DNA of 64,000 nt from Hymenobacter gummosus (GTDB lineage: Bacteria > Bacteroidota > Bacteroidia > Cytophagales > Hymenobacteraceae): positions 62,001-126,000 of the forward strand of contig NZ_RXOF01000010.1 of NCBI RefSeq assembly GCF_003970915.1, in the 5' to 3' direction. The notes beneath the pieces were generated by a model. It had not been told where the DNA came from. It did not search any database and was given only the letters and a program-made list of their open reading frames with translations. Below are positions 26,292-34,728 of this stretch, piece by piece. Position 1 is the stretch's first letter. Every line of letters begins with the position of its first letter. The position numbers and the translations under genes are program-made.

Positions 26292-27640
26292 ATGATACAG
26301 AACCTAAAACCGTGGCTGCTGGCTACGCTGGCCGTGTTTGGCCTTCAGTCCGCCCGCGCCCAAAACCCCTTCATCACCAACCAGTTCACCGCCGACCCCA
26401 CGGCGCGGGTGTTCGGCGAGCGGGTGTACGTGTACCCCTCGCACGATATTCCGGCCGCCCCCGGACGCGGGCGGGCCGGCTGGTTTGTGATGGAAGACTA
26501 CCACGTCTTCTCCTCCGCCAACCTCACCGACTGGACCGACCACGGCGTCATCGTGACGCAGAACAAGGTGCCCTGGGTGAAGCCCGACAGCTACAGCATG
26601 TGGGCGCCCGACTGCATTGAGCGCAACGGCAAGTATTACTTCTACTTCCCCACCACGCCCAAAGACACGACGATAAACGGCCGGGGCTTCACCATTGGGG
26701 TGGCCGTGGCCGACAAGCCCACCGGCCCCTTCGTGCCGCAGCCCGCGCCCATCAAAGGCGTGCGCGGCATCGACCCGAACGTGCTGATCGACAAAGACGG
26801 GCAGGCTTATTTATACTGGTCGCAGGGCAACATCTACGGCGCCAAGCTCAAGGACAACATGCTGGAGCTGGCCGAAGAGCCCAAAACCCTCGGCGAGCTG
26901 CCCAGCAAAGGCCTGAAGGAAGGCCCGTACGTCTTTGAGCGCAAGGGCATTTACTACCTCCGTATCCGCGCGTCGAGCACAAAACCGAGCGGCTGGAGTA
27001 CGCCACCAGTTCCTCGCCGCTGGGGCCATTCACGGTAAAGGGCGTCATCATGGACGAGTCGCCGACTGGCTGCTGGACCAACCACCACTCCCTGCTGCAA
27101 GTCAAAAACCAGTGGTACCTGTTCTACCACCACAACGACCTCTCGCCCCGCTTCGATAAAAACCGCTCCATCCGCCTCGATAGCCTGTTTTTCGAGCCCG
27201 ACGGCCGCATCCGCCAAGTAGTACCCACCCTGCGCGGCGTGGGCCTCACCGACGCCCGGCAGAAAATCCAGCTCGACCGGTACAGCCGCCTCAGCCCACG
27301 TGGCGCGGCTATTGCGTTTCTGGATACCGCCCACTCGTTCCAGGGCTGGAAAACCGTATTGTCGGGCCCGCAGGCGTGGGTGCAGTACAACGGCGTAGCC
27401 TTCGGCAAGCAGCCGCTCCGCCGCCTCACCATGCGCGTAGCGGCACCCGCCGGCGCCACGGTGCAGGTGCGCACCGACGCGGCCGACGGACCGGTGCTGG
27501 CGCAAGTAAGCGTGCCGAAAGCTGCCGGCTGGCGGGAAGTGCAGGTGCCCCTGGCGGCATTCAAGCCCGGCACGCACCACCTGGTTGTGGCCTCCCAAAC
27601 CGCCGCGCCGGTAGAAATCGACTGGATGCGGTTTGAGTAA
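26292..27640 (+). pseudogene. GH43-CBM6 enzyme with single-base frameshift
   Basis: The first frame (26292 to about 26960) has a leader ending SARAQ and GH43 motifs: FTADPTARVFGE (base Asp), MWAPDCIERNGKYYFYF, GIDPNVLIDKDG and LKEGPYVFERKG (acid Glu). At 26960/26961 the frame is lost; in the +2 register the protein continues without a gap as YPRVEHKTERLEYATSSSP, PTGCWTNHHSLL and YLFYHHND, then a CBM6-like domain (about 27300-27640, ending EIDWMRFE). Exactly one base is missing, in a codon of the form NCG. Everything else is intact, so this is a very recent mutation or a sequencing error. The intact protein would be about 449 residues. Confidence 0.85.
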
Positions 27641-27754
27641 AGCTGGTTAGCCGGCAACCGGCAGGCCAAGCGTCCGGTTTTGCCTGTTGCCGTTCCAATA
27701 CCGGCCCGCTGCCTTGTTGGGCAAGACGGCGGCCGGCTTCTGCCTCCCCCAAGC

Positions 27755-27797
27755 GGCGGGTCGGCTAGCTGCGGCCCGCGTAGCTGGCCGACCCGCC
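27755..27797. terminator. strong hairpin between GH43-CBM6 and the relic region
   Basis: Arms at 27755-27765 and 27787-27797 form a perfect 11-bp GC stem (GGCGGGTCGGC), extendable inward by AGCT pairs. On the plus strand TGATTATT follows. It is placed to stop plus-strand transcription from the hemicellulase run and minus-strand transcription of the vanished T9SS protein. Confidence 0.55.
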
Positions 27798-27800
27798 TGA

Positions 27801-27945
27801 TTATTCGTGGGGTGGCCCTTGCCCGGCGTACTCCTGCACGAAGCGCCGGGTACGCACCTGCCGGGTGGCCTCCAACGTCGGCACGTACACGCCTTTGGGC
27901 AGCGTGGTCACATCAAGCTGCGCGGCCGCCTCGGCCCCGGTCTGC
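27801..27945 (-). pseudogene. orphan T9SS C-terminal sorting domain fragment
   Basis: On the minus strand about 48 codons read as the end of a type A T9SS sorting domain: AAQLDVTTLPKGVYVPTLEA and VRTRRFVQE before the stop. Upstream of it the sequence changes abruptly to the integrase relic in the opposite orientation. It is therefore the tail of a surface protein whose body has been lost. Confidence 0.6.
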
Positions 27946-27960
27946 CGACGCAGCTCCACC

Positions 27961-28393
27961 AAGCTCCGGCTCCGCAGCAACCGCATCGGCTTCGGCAAGC
28001 CGACCGTGTACGTGCAGTACGTCTACACCAAGCAAGGATTACTGTTTCTCTACCGGCGAGAAAATCGAACCCGAGCAGTAGCTGACCGTCCGGCAGAAAG
28101 TCGTGGGCAACTCGCCCGGGGTGCAGGCCTAAGCACCCCTGCGGCACCTGTCCACTATCAGCCGTCTGCTGGCCGACGCCTAACGGCACGGCGCCCAAGC
28201 CGGCATAACTGCGCGAGCAACGGGCGCTAGGGGCGGCGCAAGGCGGCCTGCCTACGATAACCGCCAACGGGCACCGGCCGACTTCCTCAACTTGATTGAG
28301 CAGTACATCCAAGCGACGCGGGCCCCGAAGGCGCACGGCGCGGTCAAGCATTAGCAGACCACGCTCAACTACCTCAGAGCCTTATTTGGGTAA
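27961..28393 (+). pseudogene. decayed tyrosine recombinase (integrase) N-terminal half
   Basis: Reading across frames, a Bacteroidota-type integrase is recognisable. The Arm DNA-binding domain appears as KLRLRSNRIGFGKPTVYVQY, then in another frame DYCFSTGEKIEPEQ, a stop where tryptophan is expected, and LTVRQKVVGNSPGVQA. The SAM-like core-binding domain appears as DFLNLIEQYIQATRAPKA, a stop where tyrosine is expected, and QTTLNYLRALFG. At least two in-frame stops and one frameshift are present. The catalytic domain with the Arg-His-Arg-Tyr residues is absent. It marks an old mobile-element insertion exactly between the hemicellulase run and the SusCD operon. Confidence 0.72.
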
Positions 28394-28727
28394 ACAAACA
28401 TGTCAACCCCGGGGGTAATTGATTCTTCGGCTAACGGGAAGGTTCAACACCCGTTCCGGGTCCGCTTCCAGGGGGCGCAACGAACGGCGGATCCAACGCT
28501 AAAAGACAACTAAACACTTTCCCGGCCCCGGCTTATCCAGCCTGCTCCGAATAGCAGTAAGTTGGCACTCACTAACAATTTTTTGTTTATCTATTGTGTT
28601 TTCGTTAACCTTACCACGCGTTTGCTACACTGACAACCAACAAAGGGCCGCCAGGATAGCAGAAACGCGGTTTTTGTCTGAAGCCACGGCCGCTCAGACC
28701 CGGTTTTCCGGTTTTTTTTTGCTCCAA
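28394..28727. other. gene-free leader upstream of susC
   Basis: About 330 bp between the integrase relic and the susC operators, noticeably richer in A and T than the rest. I see no gene, and no convincing -33/-7 promoter pair could be fixed by eye. A T-run (28712-28720) precedes the first operator. Confidence 0.4.
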
Positions 28728-28729
28728 AA

Positions 28730-28743
28730 CACAATCGTTTGTG
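28730..28743 (-). promoter_or_regulatory. LacI-type operator, susC site A
   Basis: CACAATCGTTTGTG, the exact reverse complement of the 14-mer CACAAACGATTGTG. The palindrome extends to AACACAA...TTGTGTT (28728-28745). It lies 58 bp before the susC start. Its centre is 25 bp from site B. Confidence 0.72.
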
Positions 28744-28754
28744 TTGACTTTTTT

Positions 28755-28768
28755 CACAAACGATTGTG
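28755..28768 (+). promoter_or_regulatory. LacI-type operator, susC site B
   Basis: CACAAACGATTGTG, identical to sites at 36535, 52048 and 56334. It ends 32 bp before the susC ATG, so a bound protein would overlap the likely transcription start or leader. Sites A and B face in opposite orientations. Confidence 0.75.
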
Positions 28769-28800
28769 CAGAAATTACCACAATTCCCACATCTTCTCTC

Positions 28801-31800
28801 ATGAAAAAGTCCATACCCAAAAAGCGCCTGCCCGCGCTACCGGTCCTACTGTGCTGCCTGCCCCTGCAGGCGGCTTTGGGTGGTGCTGCTCCCACTTCAT
28901 TGCACGCGGAACCCGCGGCGACGCAGGCGGCGGACATTACGGTAACTGGTCGCGTGCTGGACGAAAAAGGCCAAGGCCTGCCCGGCGTCAACGTGGTGGT
29001 GAAAGGCTCCAGCAACGGCACGCAGACCGACACCGACGGCCGCTTCTCGCTCAATGCCCCCGACAACGCTACCCTGGTGTTTTCCTTCGTGGGCTACACG
29101 GCCCAGGAGGTAGCCGTGGGCGGCCGCACGGCGGTGGATGTGACCTTGGTGCCCGACAACCGGGCGCTGTCGGAAGTGGTGGTGGTGGGCTACCTGGCCG
29201 AAAACCGGCAGAACGTGACCAGCTCCGTCAGCAGCCTGGACGTGCGCGAGGCCAACAAAGCCCCGGTGGCTACGGCTACCCAGGCCCTGCAGGGCCGCCT
29301 GCCGGGCGTGCAGGTAACGGGCTCGGGCGGCCCGGGCGCCGTGCCCATCGTCAACATCCGCGGTATCGGCACGCTGGGCAACGCGGCCAGCGGCCCGCTG
29401 TACGTTATTGACGGGCTGTGGACGGACAACATCCGCGACCTGAACCCCAACGATATTGAGAGCCTGACCATTCTGAAGGACGCTTCCTCCACGGCCGTGT
29501 ACGGCTCCCGGGGCGCCAACGGGGTGGTGCAGATTACCACCAAGAAAGGCAAGGCCGGCGTGCCCTCGATCAGCTTCAACGGCTACCGGGGCGTCGACCA
29601 GGTGTACAAGCGCTACAACCTGACCAACGCCAGCGAATGGGCCGACCGCGCCGTGGAGGCTTACCGCAATGCCGGCCTGGACCCGCTCAACAACGGGCAG
29701 AACAGCCTGGCTGGGGCCGTGAAAGGGCCCGGCGGCGCCTTCAACCCCAACATCGACACGGACTGGCAGGATGAGTTCTTCCAGACGGGCACGATTGAGG
29801 ACTACAACGTGGCCTTCTCGGGGGGCTCGACCGGCGAGAAAAGCACGTCCAACTTCCTGATTTCCGGGGAGTTTTTCCACCAGGAGGGCGTCGTAAAGGG
29901 CCCCGACTTCAAGCGCTACAGCATGCGCCTGAACTCCGGGCTGAGCCGCGGCCGCTTCAAGTTTCAGGAAAACCTGCAGCTGACGCACCTGGACGTGACC
30001 CTGCTCAACGGCGCGCCCTTCATCGACGTGCTGATCATGCTGCCGAGCATTCCGGTGTACGACCCGGCCAACCGCGGCGGCTACGGCACCGGCTCCCCCA
30101 TTCTGAACACGTTCGCCACCAACCCCATCGGGGCCCAGGAGCTGCTGCGCCGCACGCAGTCGGACAACCGCCTGGCCGGCAACGTGAGCACCGACTTTTC
30201 CATCTTCGATTTCCTGACGTACCGGCTGAACGTGGCCATCGACGGGCACACCTACAGCAACGCCGACGCCCAGAAAGCCGGCATTCTGCGCCAGAACACG
30301 GAAATCAACACCTCGTCGCTGAACGAGTTTCTGGGCTACGACGTGTTTTTGCTGGGCGAAAACACGCTGAACTTCTCCAAGCGCTTCGGCGACCATAGCA
30401 TCAACGCCATCGGGGGCTACTCGGAGCAGAGCTTCCGCGCGCACAACGTGCAGGCCGGCAGCCAGGGCTTCACGTCTTCGCCCCAGTACTACTTCGAGCT
30501 GAGCGCCGGCTCGGAGAAGGGCGCCATTGGGGGCTCGTCGTTTAAGTACACCAAGCGTTCCTTTTTCGCCCAGGCCACCTACGACTTCAAAAACCGCTAC
30601 CTGCTGTCGGTGAGCGGGCGCCGCGACGGGTCGTCGCGCTTCACCAAGGCCAACCGCTGGGGCAACTTCGGCGCGGCCTCGGTGGGCTGGCGCCTGAGCG
30701 AAGAGCCCTTCTTCAAGAACGCGCTGCCCAAGGTCGACAACCTGAAGCTGCGCGCCTCCTACGGCTCGAACGGCAACGACGCCCTGAACGGGCCCTACGG
30801 CGGCAGCTACCTGCCCTACCCGCTGGTGGGCCAGAACGTGAACTACGTCATCGGCACCGGCCAGACCATCGTCAACGGCTCGGCCCAGCTGGCGCTGCCC
30901 AGCCCGGACATCCGCTGGGAGGACCGCTACACCAAGAACATCGGCCTGGACCTGAACCTGCTCAGCAACCGCCTCTCGTTCTCGACGGACTACTACGTGT
31001 CGCAGACGCGCAACGCGCTGGCGCCGGTGCAGGTGGCTACCTACCTCGGCCACTTCGGCCAGGACCTGTACCAGAACGCGGGCGACATCGAAAACCGCGG
31101 CTTCGAGGTGGCGCTGGGCTACCAGGACACCCGCCACGCCTTCACCTACGGCGCGGACTTCACGCTGACCACCGTCAAGAACGAAATTACGGCCGTGCCG
31201 GTGGCCAACCAGACCTTCGGCGGCGGCGAGGGCGTGACCCGCTCGCAGCTGGGCACTTCGCTCGGCGAGTTTTTCCTGATTCCCTTCGACGGCATTTTCC
31301 AGAGCAACGACGAGGCCGCCAACTACCGCAGCTCCAACGGCACGGTAATTCAGCCCTACGCCTCGGCCGGCGACGTGCGCTACAAGGACGTCAACGACGA
31401 CGGCAAGATTGACAACGCCGACCGCGTGTTTGCGGGCAAGTCCATCCCGAGCCTGCTCATGGGCCTGAACCTGAACGCGGCCTACAAGGGCTTCGACCTG
31501 TCGGTATTCCTGAACTCGGCCAGCGGCCACAAGATCTACAACCAGGCCCGCCGCGACCTGGAAAGCTACAACGGCCCGAACAACTACAACGCCGACGTGA
31601 CGCCCTGGAGCCCGAGCAACCCCTCCACCACCACTCCGCGCCTGCTGCAGGGCGGGGGCCTGGGCAACCTGGGCCAGGCGGCGGCCTCGAACGCCATGTT
31701 CAACACCACGCGCTGGCTGGAAGACGGGTCCTATATCCGCCTGCGCAACATCCAGCTGGGCTACACCCTGCCCAAGTCGGTAACCGGCAAGGTGCCCAGC

Positions 31801-31968
31801 CTCGGGAGCGTGCGCTTCTACGTGACGGGGCGTAACGTATTCACCATCACCGACTATACGGGCTTCGATCCGGAAATCACCGGCACCGGCTTCTACAGCC
31901 GCGGCGTCGACGTGAGTTCCTACCCCAACGTGCGCACCTTCATCGGGGGCATGCAGGTCAACTTCTAG
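28801..31968 (+). CDS. susC: SusC/RagA-family TonB-dependent outer-membrane transporter
   Basis: From the ATG at 28801 the protein is 1055 residues, with a leader followed by a CarboxypepD-regulatory-like domain (ITVTGRVLDEKGQGLPGVNV, about residue 43), the plug (VVVGYLAENRQNVTSSVSSL; TILKDASSTAVYGSRGANGV) and a 22-strand barrel ending FIGGMQVNF with terminal Phe. A GTG 60 bp upstream would place the operators inside the gene and is rejected. It forms the SusCD pair with the next gene and imports oligosaccharides, here presumably arabinan or arabinoxylan oligomers. No STN domain or FecR/sigma pair is seen, so control is by the upstream LacI-type operators rather than an anti-sigma system. It is the only SusC in the window. 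Confidence 0.95.
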   Translation: MKKSIPKKRLPALPVLLCCLPLQAALGGAAPTSLHAEPAATQAADITVTGRVLDEKGQGLPGVNVVVKGSSNGTQTDTDGRFSLNAPDNATLVFSFVGYTAQEVAVGGRTAVDVTLVPDNRALSEVVVVGYLAENRQNVTSSVSSLDVREANKAPVATATQALQGRLPGVQVTGSGGPGAVPIVNIRGIGTLGNAASGPLYVIDGLWTDNIRDLNPNDIESLTILKDASSTAVYGSRGANGVVQITTKKGKAGVPSISFNGYRGVDQVYKRYNLTNASEWADRAVEAYRNAGLDPLNNGQNSLAGAVKGPGGAFNPNIDTDWQDEFFQTGTIEDYNVAFSGGSTGEKSTSNFLISGEFFHQEGVVKGPDFKRYSMRLNSGLSRGRFKFQENLQLTHLDVTLLNGAPFIDVLIMLPSIPVYDPANRGGYGTGSPILNTFATNPIGAQELLRRTQSDNRLAGNVSTDFSIFDFLTYRLNVAIDGHTYSNADAQKAGILRQNTEINTSSLNEFLGYDVFLLGENTLNFSKRFGDHSINAIGGYSEQSFRAHNVQAGSQGFTSSPQYYFELSAGSEKGAIGGSSFKYTKRSFFAQATYDFKNRYLLSVSGRRDGSSRFTKANRWGNFGAASVGWRLSEEPFFKNALPKVDNLKLRASYGSNGNDALNGPYGGSYLPYPLVGQNVNYVIGTGQTIVNGSAQLALPSPDIRWEDRYTKNIGLDLNLLSNRLSFSTDYYVSQTRNALAPVQVATYLGHFGQDLYQNAGDIENRGFEVALGYQDTRHAFTYGADFTLTTVKNEITAVPVANQTFGGGEGVTRSQLGTSLGEFFLIPFDGIFQSNDEAANYRSSNGTVIQPYASAGDVRYKDVNDDGKIDNADRVFAGKSIPSLLMGLNLNAAYKGFDLSVFLNSASGHKIYNQARRDLESYNGPNNYNADVTPWSPSNPSTTTPRLLQGGGLGNLGQAAASNAMFNTTRWLEDGSYIRLRNIQLGYTLPKSVTGKVPSLGSVRFYVTGRNVFTITDYTGFDPEITGTGFYSRGVDVSSYPNVRTFIGGMQVNF

Positions 31969-31975
31969 ATCGAAC

Positions 31976-32008
31976 CCGGGCGGCCGGCTGGCGTCGGCGG
32001 CCCGCCCT
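31976..32008 (+). other. hairpin between susC and susD
   Basis: A GC-rich imperfect stem (GGGCGGCCG against CGGCGGCCCGCCC, one bulge) lies 7 bp after the susC stop. There is no T-run. It may protect the susC message end or reduce susD read-through; function is inferred. Confidence 0.35.
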
Positions 32009-32030
32009 CACCCTTCTTCTTGCTACGGAC

Positions 32031-33557
32031 ATGAAAGTACATAAGCTTGCCACCCTGCTGCTCGCCGCCGGCCTGTTCACGGCCACCAGCTGCGACAAGG
32101 ACCTGCTCGAACAGCCCAACCCCAACGCGCCCACCACCGACCAGTTCTGGAAAACCCAGGACGACGCCATCAAGGGCGTATTTGCCTGCTACTCCGGCCT
32201 GCAGCAGTTTGCCTGCTACTACCGCAGCTGGCACTTCATGGCCCACCGCTCCGACGAGTCGTACAGCCAGAGCCCCTTCGTGGAGCTGGCCAACTTCACG
32301 CGCTTCATCACCCCGGACAACAACTTCTTCATTTCCTCCTTCGCGTGGAATGACTACTACCGCACCATTTACCGCACCAACCAGGTAATTACCCGCGTGC
32401 CGGCCATTCAGATGGACGAGACGCTGCGCCGCCGGCTGGTGGCCGAGGCCCGGTTTGTGCGCGCCCTCTCCTACTTCGACCTGGTGTACTTCTTCGGCAA
32501 CGTGCCGCTGATTACGGTGGAGCCGGTGGTAACCACCCGCGCCCCCCAGGCCACGCCGGCCCAGACCGAGGCCCAGATCATTGCCGACCTGCAGGCCGCC
32601 ATTCCGGACCTGCCCGCCTCCTACCCCGACACCGACAAGGGCCGCGCCACCAAGGGCTCGGCGCAGGCTTTGCTGGCCAAGGTGTACATGCAGCAGCGCC
32701 GCTGGGCCGACGCCTCGGCCCTGTTCACCCAGATCATCAGCTCCGGGCAGTACGCGCTGGTGCCCAACTACCTGGACAACTTCACCGACACGAACGAAAA
32801 CAACCGGGAGTCGGTGTTTGAGGTGCAGTTTACCGGCACGGTGCTGGAAGTGGGGCAGGGGCAGGACAACTCGGCCTCCGCGGAAAGCCACGACCGGCCC
32901 AACTTCTTCGGCCCGCCCGGCGCCACCTTCGCCGACGTGCAGCCCCGCCGCTGGCTGCTCGACGCCTACACCGACTCGACGGTGAGCTTTGCGCCCGGCA
33001 GCACCACCCGCCGCCGCATCGACCCGCGCCGCGACATCAGCATCATTCACGCCGGCAACCCCGGCGTGTTCTACGGCCGCACCTTCGCGCAGTGGGGCTG
33101 GAACCCCACCCAGCAATACTGGCGCAAGTACCTCAACGACCGCACCCGTACCAACGAGAACTTTTCCTCGGGCATCAACCACCGCGTGATTCGCTACGCC
33201 GACGTGCTGCTGATGCAGGCCGAGGCCCTGATCGAGCAAAACCAGCTCGGCGCCGCGCGGCCCCTCATCGACCAGGTGCGCGCCCGCGTGGATCTGGCTC
33301 CGCTGTCGACGAACACCACCCAGGAACAACTGCGCCAGCAGCTGCGCCTGGAGCGGGCCCGGGAGCTGTCGGGCGAAGGCACGCGCTGGTTTGACATCCT
33401 GCGCTGGGGCCTGATGGACAACCAGGCGGGCATCAGCGAGCTGACGGCGCGCGACCCGGACTTCACCAACTTCCGCCTGGGCGTCTCGAAGCTGCTGCCC
33501 ATCCCGCAGCGCGACATCGACATCGACCCGAACATGCGCCAGAACCCGGGCTACTAA
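32031..33557 (+). CDS. susD: SusD/RagB-family glycan-binding lipoprotein
   Basis: A 508-residue lipoprotein with lipobox TATSC (Cys about residue 21) and the SusD signature: DLLEQPNPNAPTTDQFWKTQ at the mature N-terminus, tetratricopeptide-like helices (RRRLVAEARFVRALSYFDLV, AKVYMQQRRWADASALF), and the C-terminal RLERARELSGEGTRWFDILRW split here for length, ending with PIPQRDIDIDPNMRQNPGY. It caps the SusC barrel on the cell surface and captures glycan. It follows susC by 62 bp. Ligand specificity cannot be read from sequence, but the downstream GH43 enzymes suggest arabinan. Confidence 0.95.
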   Translation: MKVHKLATLLLAAGLFTATSCDKDLLEQPNPNAPTTDQFWKTQDDAIKGVFACYSGLQQFACYYRSWHFMAHRSDESYSQSPFVELANFTRFITPDNNFFISSFAWNDYYRTIYRTNQVITRVPAIQMDETLRRRLVAEARFVRALSYFDLVYFFGNVPLITVEPVVTTRAPQATPAQTEAQIIADLQAAIPDLPASYPDTDKGRATKGSAQALLAKVYMQQRRWADASALFTQIISSGQYALVPNYLDNFTDTNENNRESVFEVQFTGTVLEVGQGQDNSASAESHDRPNFFGPPGATFADVQPRRWLLDAYTDSTVSFAPGSTTRRRIDPRRDISIIHAGNPGVFYGRTFAQWGWNPTQQYWRKYLNDRTRTNENFSSGINHRVIRYADVLLMQAEALIEQNQLGAARPLIDQVRARVDLAPLSTNTTQEQLRQQLRLERARELSGEGTRWFDILRWGLMDNQAGISELTARDPDFTNFRLGVSKLLPIPQRDIDIDPNMRQNPGY

Positions 33558-33569
33558 GCCGCCCCGGAC

Positions 33570-33606
33570 GCCGGCGCGGCCTGGAGCTTTCCGGGGCCGC
33601 GCCGGC
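33570..33606 (+). terminator. 12-bp perfect hairpin after susD
   Basis: Arms 33570-33581 and 33595-33606 (GCCGGCGCGGCC and complement) with a 13-nt loop, 12 bp past the susD stop and without a T-run. It probably stabilises the susCD message or partially terminates it before the GH43 genes. Confidence 0.5.
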
Positions 33607-33631
33607 ATCTGGCTGATTTCGCGTCAATTCG

Positions 33632-34690
33632 ATGACCAGCCTACGCTCCTGGCGCCGGGTCCTGCTGCTGCTGGGCCTGCTGGGCTGCCAGCGCGGCACG
33701 CCCACGGTGGCCCCGCTGCCGCCGACCCCTGCGCCCTCGGCCGCCACCTTTACCAATCCGCTGCTGCCCTCGGGCCCCGACCCCTGGGTGGCGCAAAAGG
33801 ACGGGTACTACTACATGCACACCACGGGGACGAACCTGCGCATCTGGAAAACCGCCAAGATGTCGGAGCTGGGGGCTACGTCCAGCGTGGTGGTGTGGAC
33901 GCCCCCGCCCACCGGCCCAGCCTCGGGCAACCTGTGGGCCCCGGAGCTGCACTGGCTCGACGGCAAGTGGTACATCTACTACACGGCCGGCCCCGAGGGC
34001 CCCAACCTGGGCCAGCAGCGCACCTGGGTGCTCGAAAACGCCGCCGCCGACCCCACCACCGGCACCTGGACCGACAAAGGCCGCCTGTTCAGCCCCGCCG
34101 CCGATTTCTGGGCCTTCGACGGGACGGTGCTGGAGCAGAACGGGCGGCGCTACTTCGTGTGGTCGGGCCACAACGGGCAGGACGGCATTCAGCGCCTCTA
34201 CATCTCGCAGATGAGCAACCCCTGGACGCTCACCGGCCCGCGGGTGGAACTCTCGCACCCGGAGTACAACTGGGAGCTGCAGGGCCCACCCTACGTGAAT
34301 GAGGGCCCGGAAATTCTGCAGCACGGGGGTAAAACCTTCCTGGTGTACTCGGCCAGCTTCTGCGGCACCGATTTCTACGCCCTGGGGATGCTCACGGCCA
34401 GCAGCACGGCCGACCCCATGCGGCCCGCCTCCTGGACCAAGTCGGCCCGACCCGTGTTCAGCCCCAATCCGGCCGGCCGGGCCTACGCCACCGGGCACAA
34501 CGGCTTTTTCCGCTCCAGGGACGGGCAGGAAAACTGGATTATCTACCACGCCAACTCCAACGCGGGCGAAGGCTGCGAAAACCGCCGCAACCCGCGCATG
34601 CAGAAGTTCAACTGGAACGCCGACGGCACGCCGAATTTCGGCACCCCGGCGCCCCTTGCTACTCCCCTGGCCCGGCCCGGCGGCGAATAA
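33632..34690 (+). CDS. GH43 arabinofuranosidase-like lipoprotein
   Basis: 352 residues with lipobox LLGLLGC (Cys about residue 19), so anchored in a membrane, probably the outer membrane. The GH43 propeller has LLPSGPDPWVAQKDGYYYMH (base Asp), AFDGTVLEQNGRRYFVW (second Asp) and YVNEGPEILQHGG (acid Glu). The GPDPWV and NEGPEIL patterns match the group containing exo-acting alpha-L-arabinofuranosidases. It lies directly after susD (74 bp), so it is likely part of the same transcription unit and acts on imported or surface-held arabinan oligosaccharides. Activity is inferred from the family. Confidence 0.82.
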   Translation: MTSLRSWRRVLLLLGLLGCQRGTPTVAPLPPTPAPSAATFTNPLLPSGPDPWVAQKDGYYYMHTTGTNLRIWKTAKMSELGATSSVVVWTPPPTGPASGNLWAPELHWLDGKWYIYYTAGPEGPNLGQQRTWVLENAAADPTTGTWTDKGRLFSPAADFWAFDGTVLEQNGRRYFVWSGHNGQDGIQRLYISQMSNPWTLTGPRVELSHPEYNWELQGPPYVNEGPEILQHGGKTFLVYSASFCGTDFYALGMLTASSTADPMRPASWTKSARPVFSPNPAGRAYATGHNGFFRSRDGQENWIIYHANSNAGEGCENRRNPRMQKFNWNADGTPNFGTPAPLATPLARPGGE

Positions 34691-34728
34691 GCCCGCCGCG
34701 CCACCCCCCACTTCCCATTCCCACCGTC

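Noticed and set aside
27680-28351. Small intact genes in the relic region (several frames of 65-147 codons)
   Set aside because: They overlap in all frames and break the integrase and T9SS similarities; they are fragments, not genes.
28897-31530. An 877-codon frame antisense to susC
   Set aside because: Same composition artefact; susC carries all recognisable domains.
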